Source: Streptococcus sp. (GTDB lineage Bacteria; Bacillota; Bacilli; Lactobacillales; Streptococcaceae). From it: 64,000 nt of DNA. Each line of letters starts with the position of its first letter. The first letter of the stretch is position 1. The stretch is from positions 62,001-126,000 of the forward strand of contig JAUMZW010000002.1 of the NCBI GenBank assembly GCA_030527925.1, given 5' to 3'. The notes below the pieces were generated by a model that saw only the letters and a list, made by a program, of their open reading frames with translations, was not told the DNA's origin and did not search any database. Made by a program: the position numbers and the translations under genes. This document shows positions 59,601 to 64,000 of this stretch, piece by piece.

Positions 59601-60406
59601 TATAAAATCTCCGCAAATTTCTTAGCATTTTTATTAAAAATCACATATCCAATAGCAAAAATAACGAATGGTAATAAGTAGGGAATCAAAGCTATACCAT
59701 GATTTTGAATCAAATCCCAACCACGTAAACTACCTGAATATACGATAAAATGGCGTAAGTCTTGGATAATTTGGGCTATCGGATTTAACATCATAATTTT
59801 TGCAATTGTTGTTTGCCCTCTTTGAATAATAAATGTTAAAGAGTATATGATGGGTGTTGCATACATTCCAGCCTGTAAAAAAACTTCCCATATTGGACCA
59901 ATATCACGAAATTTAACAAATAAAGTTGCTAAAATGAAGGAAATTCCTGCTGAAAGAATCGTTAACTCAATAAAAAAAGGAAAAATCATTAATAAATTAG
60001 CAGTTATAGAAATCCCATTTAAAAGACCGAAGACAAAAACAACTAATAAATTAATTGCATAGTTTATTGCAGCCCCAGAAATTGCTGATAAAACAATAAT
60101 TTCTTTTGAAAAATTTAATTTACGTAGCAAATCACCACGTGCCACAATAGAGGTCATCCCCATACTTGTTGCTTCTGTAAAAAAGCTCCATGTCACCATT
60201 CCAAGAAGTAAACCAACTGTATAATGAGGGGTACCATCATCAAATCGTAAAAATTTAACAAAAACTAAATACATAATTGTAAAAAGCAATAATGGTTTTA
60301 AAATCGACCATAAATGCCCTATAAGACTTCCCTGATAACGCAACTTAAAGTCGGTTTTTATCATCTCAGATAATAAAATGAGATTTTTTTGATTCAATAA
60401 GTTCAT
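59600..60406 (-). CDS. rgpC: Polysaccharide ABC transporter permease, RgpC/GacD
   Basis: A 268-residue ABC-2 type membrane permease with six helices. KTDFKLRYQGSLIGHLWSILKPLLLF near the N-terminus is the family hallmark, and MLNPIAQIIQDLRHFIVY lies near the C-terminal third. It forms the membrane channel for rhamnan export with RgpD. Confidence 0.92.
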   Translation of the reverse strand: MNLLNQKNLILLSEMIKTDFKLRYQGSLIGHLWSILKPLLLFTIMYLVFVKFLRFDDGTPHYTVGLLLGMVTWSFFTEATSMGMTSIVARGDLLRKLNFSKEIIVLSAISGAAINYAINLLVVFVFGLLNGISITANLLMIFPFFIELTILSAGISFILATLFVKFRDIGPIWEVFLQAGMYATPIIYSLTFIIQRGQTTIAKIMMLNPIAQIIQDLRHFIVYSGSLRGWDLIQNHGIALIPYLLPFVIFAIGYVIFNKNAKKFAEIL

Positions 60407-60409
60407 TTC

Positions 60410-61342
60410 TTATTTTCTCCTATACCCAAATTTGGTAATAATCAGTGTTCTAAAAACTAATGTATGAAACCAACGATTTTTTCGTAATAATTGGTTTCTT
60501 AGAATTTGAATTCTTTGTAACAAAGGCTTTTCTAAAATAGTTACAAAATCAAAAACCAATCCCCTATCTTTTTCTGACAACGGGAGGTCTAATAGATGAC
60601 GAGCTTGATTCTGACTAATCGTAATCAAATGCCAATATTTTTGAACAAGCTCTTGTGGCTTTAACCATCCTTTTATCCTTTTTGACCAAGTTCTAGCACC
60701 AAGAACATTACTATCATGTTGGCGATATAATTCCGTTGGGTAATCAATATAAACTAATTCACCAAAAGAACAAGCTAATAATGCTAAATACCAATCGTGC
60801 ATGACGAGATTATCAGTGACTTTCCATAATTTAGCCAAAGCATGGTTAAACATTGCTGTTCCACCTGTCACCGTATTCTCAGTCAATTCCTGATATAATT
60901 TTGTGTTAGCATGATGTGACTGAGTTTTAATCATACTAGGGATCATCAGTTCTAGATTTTGATTAACTACTTGTAAATCCGTATAAACCATCAATGGTAT
61001 ATTTGATATTCTTTTTCTGGCTTCATCTATACAGAGTTGTAACTTATTCTCAAGCCAGACGTCATCTTGGTCACAAAAAAAGTATAAGTCAGCTTCTTCA
61101 AAGCATACCAACTCATAAAAGCTTTTAATCACACCTATATTTCTGATTTGAGACTTATTACAAAAAACAATACGATTATCTTTTTTTTCATACTCTTCAA
61201 TCACAGATACAGTATTATCAGAAGAACCATCATCACGAATCAAAAGTTTCCAATCTGTGTATGTCTGATGAATAATACTATCAATTTGTTGACTCAAAAA
61301 TTTTTCACCATTATAAGTTGATAACAAAATATTAATTTGCAT
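60410..61342 (-). CDS. rgpB: Rhamnosyltransferase RgpB/GacC (GT2)
   Basis: A 310-residue GT2 enzyme adding rhamnose from dTDP-rhamnose to the growing chain. Markers: ILLSTYNGEKFLSQQIDSI (4-22), RDDGSSDNT (about 36-44), FFCDQDDVWLENKL (about 88-101) and a later HDWYLALLA. It overlaps rgpA by 11 nt and precedes rgpC by 3 nt. Confidence 0.9.
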   Translation of the reverse strand: MQINILLSTYNGEKFLSQQIDSIIHQTYTDWKLLIRDDGSSDNTVSVIEEYEKKDNRIVFCNKSQIRNIGVIKSFYELVCFEEADLYFFCDQDDVWLENKLQLCIDEARKRISNIPLMVYTDLQVVNQNLELMIPSMIKTQSHHANTKLYQELTENTVTGGTAMFNHALAKLWKVTDNLVMHDWYLALLACSFGELVYIDYPTELYRQHDSNVLGARTWSKRIKGWLKPQELVQKYWHLITISQNQARHLLDLPLSEKDRGLVFDFVTILEKPLLQRIQILRNQLLRKNRWFHTLVFRTLIITKFGYRRK

Positions 61343-62486
61343 TTAAAAATAATTCCTCGTATTGACTTACAATTTTCCCCCAAGTGTATTTTTCAGCTAT
61401 AATGCTCTTTGCACGGGTTCCAAATTGACCATAATCAGTTTTAAAGTCCGAATCCATAATCAGCTGTCTAAGGTTACCTGGTTCTTTATTCCAATAAAAA
61501 GCACTAATATCAGCTACTGTACGATTAAATGACACATCTAAAACCAAATTTAAATTTGTGTGTGCCATGGCTTCTAACAAGCCGGGATTTGTTCCCCCAA
61601 CCTCATGACCGTGAATATAAGCAAAAGCATGCTCACGAATATAAGTTAATAATTCTCTGTCATAAACTGTACCCACAAATTGAACACGCTTATCAGTATC
61701 AAATTTTGTACGATCCCTTAGTCGATCATAAAAACTATTTCCATCATGGTTACAGATAATGAGTAGTTTTTTCCTTGTATCTGTCGTCATAAATTCTCTG
61801 ATAATTGTCTCATAGTTGTTTTCTGGCACAAATCGACCAACAACCAGATAATAACCCTTTTCAGAAACTTCCCATTTCTCAAAAAAATTTCGAACCACTA
61901 TTTCTGTAGAAGATAATGTTGATAAACTTGTTTCTGTCCCATATGCAATAAATTTCAATCTCGTTTCTGGGTATTGAGTTTTCAAATAATCAGCAATACC
62001 TAGGTTATCAGCAATAATACAATCAGCATATTTCGTCATACATTTCTCTGAATATTTCAAATACATCTGAACAGGCTTAGACCACTTTGTTCTCTTCCAC
62101 TCTAAACCATCAGGATTAACGTACAATTTTGCACCAATACGTTTTAATTTTTTTGAATACCCTTTGATGACGGCACCTATCGTATTTCCTAAAATATAAA
62201 ATTGAGGATTAATAATTTGATGTTTCTTACAGTAAGAAAGTACATAAGTTATAGCCATCATATCATAAGCAATAACTCGAGCCGGACCTAATTTAGGAGG
62301 TCTTATCGTAAAGCAATCTGCCCCTTTATAGTCAAAATGAGTAGTATGCTGTTTATCACTTAAGCAAGCAACATGGTATTGAATCTCAGTACTCACTTGG
62401 TGATTGACCAATTCTTCAACGAAAGTCTCAAAACCACCATATTGCGCTGGTAAACCTCGACTTCCAATAATAAAAACATGTTGCAT
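61332..62486 (-). CDS. rgpA: Rhamnosyltransferase RgpA/GacB (GT4, DUF1972 type)
   Basis: A 384-residue GT4 enzyme that begins the polyrhamnose on a GlcNAc-lipid. The N-terminal motif FIIGSRGLPAQYGGFETFVEELV (DUF1972) is diagnostic, and the donor site is near HGHEVGGTNPGLLEAMA (about 290-305). The frame opens at GTG 62495 and ATG 62492; ATG 62486 is preferred because GGAG lies 8 nt before it and the product begins MQHVFIIGS. First gene of the cluster; no rmlD (gacA) gene precedes it here. Confidence 0.9.
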   Translation of the reverse strand: MQHVFIIGSRGLPAQYGGFETFVEELVNHQVSTEIQYHVACLSDKQHTTHFDYKGADCFTIRPPKLGPARVIAYDMMAITYVLSYCKKHQIINPQFYILGNTIGAVIKGYSKKLKRIGAKLYVNPDGLEWKRTKWSKPVQMYLKYSEKCMTKYADCIIADNLGIADYLKTQYPETRLKFIAYGTETSLSTLSSTEIVVRNFFEKWEVSEKGYYLVVGRFVPENNYETIIREFMTTDTRKKLLIICNHDGNSFYDRLRDRTKFDTDKRVQFVGTVYDRELLTYIREHAFAYIHGHEVGGTNPGLLEAMAHTNLNLVLDVSFNRTVADISAFYWNKEPGNLRQLIMDSDFKTDYGQFGTRAKSIIAEKYTWGKIVSQYEELFLNAN

Positions 62487-62576
62487 TGTCATCACTCCAT
62501 AAAAATATAATCATAACTATTATATCACAGATAGCAATTGTTTTCGACCACTAGCCAGAACTAGAGGATATAAGTA

Positions 62577-62608
62577 AAAAAGAACCAGTGAAAATCCTGG
62601 TTCCTTTT
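62577..62608 (-). terminator. Terminator of asnA
   Basis: AAAGAACCAG pairs with CTGGTTCCTTTT with one unpaired base, downstream of the asnA stop and upstream of rgpA. It uncouples the two genes. Confidence 0.82.
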
Positions 62609-62626
62609 GATTTCATATCAACAATA

Positions 62627-63619
62627 CTATAAGATATTTTCAAAATTATCACGAACGGCTTGAGGCCAAACACTCGATTGTACTTCACCGATATGTCTCT
62701 TACGTAATAAAAACATTGCAAGACGAGATTGACCAATACCTCCACCAATAGTCAATGGAAAATCATCATTCAACAGTCTTTTATGCCAATCAAACTTTAA
62801 TCGTTCTTCATCACCTGTAATAGCAAGCTGACGAGTTAGTGCATCCTTATCAACACGAATCCCCATAGATGATAGTTCAAAAGCTGTGCCAAGCGTTTCA
62901 TTCCAAACAAGAATATCACCATTTAAGCCCCTAAACCCTTTTTCAGATTCACTTGTCCAGTCATCATAATCAGGAGCACGTCCATCATGTGGTTTCCCAT
63001 CAGGTAATTCACCACCAATACCAATGAGAAAGACCGCACCAAATTCTTTACAGATAGCATTTTCACGTTCTTTTGGCGTTAAATCTGGATAGCGTTCGAC
63101 CAACTCTTCTGTATGAATAAAAGTTATCTGCTTTGGTAGAACTGATTCAATATCAAAACGAGCTTCTACTGCTAGTTCTGTCAAACGAATCGCCTTATAT
63201 ATTTTTTCAACTGTTTCTTTTAGGTAGGCAAGATTACGTCGTCCAGAAGGTATCACTTTTTCCCAATCCCATTGATCTACAAAGACAGAATGAGTTGCAT
63301 CAAGAGAATCCTCATCAGGACGTAAAGCTTTCATATGAACAAATAATCCTTCTCCCTCATTAAAGCCAAAACGTGCTAATGTATGACGTTTCCACTTAGC
63401 AAGAGAATGAACTACTTCAAACTCAGCATCAGGAATTTGCAAGACATTCACTGCTACTGGATGCTCAATACCAGACAAATTATCTTGAATACCATCTCCC
63501 ACTTGACTTAGTATCGGACCTTGTACTTCCACTAATTCAAGTTTATCAATCAAATACTGTGTGAACGTATTTTTTACAAAGGAAATCTCCTGTTGTTGAT
63601 GTATAAAGCTTTTCTTCAT
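62627..63619 (-). CDS. asnA: Aspartate-ammonia ligase (asparagine synthetase A)
   Basis: A 330-residue class-II tRNA-synthetase-like enzyme making asparagine from aspartate, ammonia and ATP. The sequence has [16 protein letters not shown] at the start, [18 protein letters not shown] (about 115-132), [19 protein letters not shown] and the closing [23 protein letters not shown]. The open frame extends 23 codons upstream, but ATG 63619 is preceded by AAGGAGGAAC and gives the family N-terminus [15 protein letters not shown] at 63653-63648 (minus strand) is a likely -10. Monocistronic. Confidence 0.96.
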   Translation of the reverse strand: MKKSFIHQQQEISFVKNTFTQYLIDKLELVEVQGPILSQVGDGIQDNLSGIEHPVAVNVLQIPDAEFEVVHSLAKWKRHTLARFGFNEGEGLFVHMKALRPDEDSLDATHSVFVDQWDWEKVIPSGRRNLAYLKETVEKIYKAIRLTELAVEARFDIESVLPKQITFIHTEELVERYPDLTPKERENAICKEFGAVFLIGIGGELPDGKPHDGRAPDYDDWTSESEKGFRGLNGDILVWNETLGTAFELSSMGIRVDKDALTRQLAITGDEERLKFDWHKRLLNDDFPLTIGGGIGQSRLAMFLLRKRHIGEVQSSVWPQAVRDNFENIL

Positions 63620-63718
63620 ATGTTCCTCCTTAAAATATAATGTGATTATTATACACTTATTACCTAAAAAAAGAAAGAGTTTTTCCAATTTTTTGAAAAT
63701 AAATACTATTTAGACGAC

Positions 63719-64000
63719 TTACTCTAATAACTCCTTATCATAAATCGTGTAATCACATCGATAAATAATTAAACGTTTTCCATCTATTAATAATTCCGAT
63801 GTTTTCGGAGCATCTGAAGCATATAGTGAAACTTTATTTCCAGCATAAGTAGCAAGAGGTGTACCGTTTTGAGAACGTATAAGAATGATTTTCTTCTTTC
63901 CCGAAAAATCATTTTTAAATTCGGAAACCATTTTATTAACCACTGGTATTGATGATTTTTCATTTTCGATATCTGTATTAGTCTGATATTTTTCAAAAAC
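63719..64000 (-). CDS. 3' part of an unidentified gene (93 codons visible)
   Basis: An open frame enters from the right edge and ends at 63719 in YDKELLE. An internal GTG (63943) could be taken as a start, but the frame is open to the window edge, so it is better read as a 5'-truncated gene. The sequence is mixed and shows KKKIILIRSQNGTPLATY and ELLIDGKRLIIYRCDY. I recognise no family. Confidence 0.55.
   Translation of the reverse strand, partial: VFEKYQTNTDIENEKSSIPVVNKMVSEFKNDFSGKKKIILIRSQNGTPLATYAGNKVSLYASDAPKTSELLIDGKRLIIYRCDYTIYDKELLE

Noticed and set aside
63787..63996. 69-codon minus-strand ORF at the right edge
   Set aside because: It overlaps the better-composed frame ending at 63719 in a different frame; Lys/His/Leu-rich shadow.
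1..64000. tRNA, rRNA, CRISPR array or replication origin
   Set aside because: No spaced repeats, cloverleaf-like sequences, rRNA segments or DnaA-box clusters were recognised on reading.

Overview
The window is a low-GC, gene-dense segment of a Streptococcus chromosome. The evidence is housekeeping synteny (pyrD, gpmA, rpsP-khpA, the carAB/pyrB/pyrP/pyrR run, infC-rpmI-rplT, the aro operon), a CpsY/MtaR-type LysR regulator, an EbsA-like protein, a Bsp-repeat CHAP protein and a rhamnose-polysaccharide (rgp/gac/scc) cluster. The set looks most like the pyogenic group, but I cannot fix the species from sequence alone. No rRNA, tRNA or CRISPR was seen.

Layout. 1-2680: end of an unidentified gene, a DHA2-type exporter and pyrD. 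2583-7198: an AT-rich accessory island between pyrD and gpmA. It holds a frameshifted IS30-family element, a MenA/UbiA-like prenyltransferase, a polyprenyl diphosphate synthase broken by one in-frame stop, and an ORF fusing an IS30 transposase N-terminus to a tyrosine-integrase C-terminus. 7199-14145: gpmA, ferredoxin-NADP reductase, trmD-rimM, khpA-rpsP and a MacAB-like efflux operon. 14304-21523: the pyrimidine operon pyrR-pyrP-pyrB-carA-carB, read leftward from a good promoter through a PyrR-controlled attenuator. 21534-26287: rluD-lspA-cpsY, the rplU-prp-rpmA ribosomal operon and a CapA-like protein. 26433-27324: an AEC-family transporter pseudogene. 27398-31570: thiI with its cysteine desulfurase, then a Ser/Thr-rich membrane protein coupled to folC.

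31583-39500: glutathione reductase, then an operon read leftward as RlmI-like methyltransferase, aroD, aroE, aroB, aroC, tyrA, ylbF-like. 39628-42232: lipoteichoic acid synthase and a small membrane protein. 42291-46776: rplT-rpmI-infC with its leader, cmk, a LysM-like surface protein, ferredoxin, EbsA-like protein and pepT. 46867-48513: secreted Bsp-repeat/CHAP protein. 48580-62486: a ten-gene leftward cluster for a rhamnan wall polysaccharide: rgpA-F backbone and export genes, a GacH/SccH-like glycerol-phosphate transferase and a three-gene side-chain module (GT2, GT-C, GT2). 62627-64000: asnA and a truncated hypothetical gene.

The most notable points are the decaying prenyl/mobile island, the nonsense-split prenyl synthase that keeps a Shine-Dalgarno-like restart, the doubly broken AEC transporter, the side-chain module of the wall polysaccharide, and the likely non-AUG start of infC.
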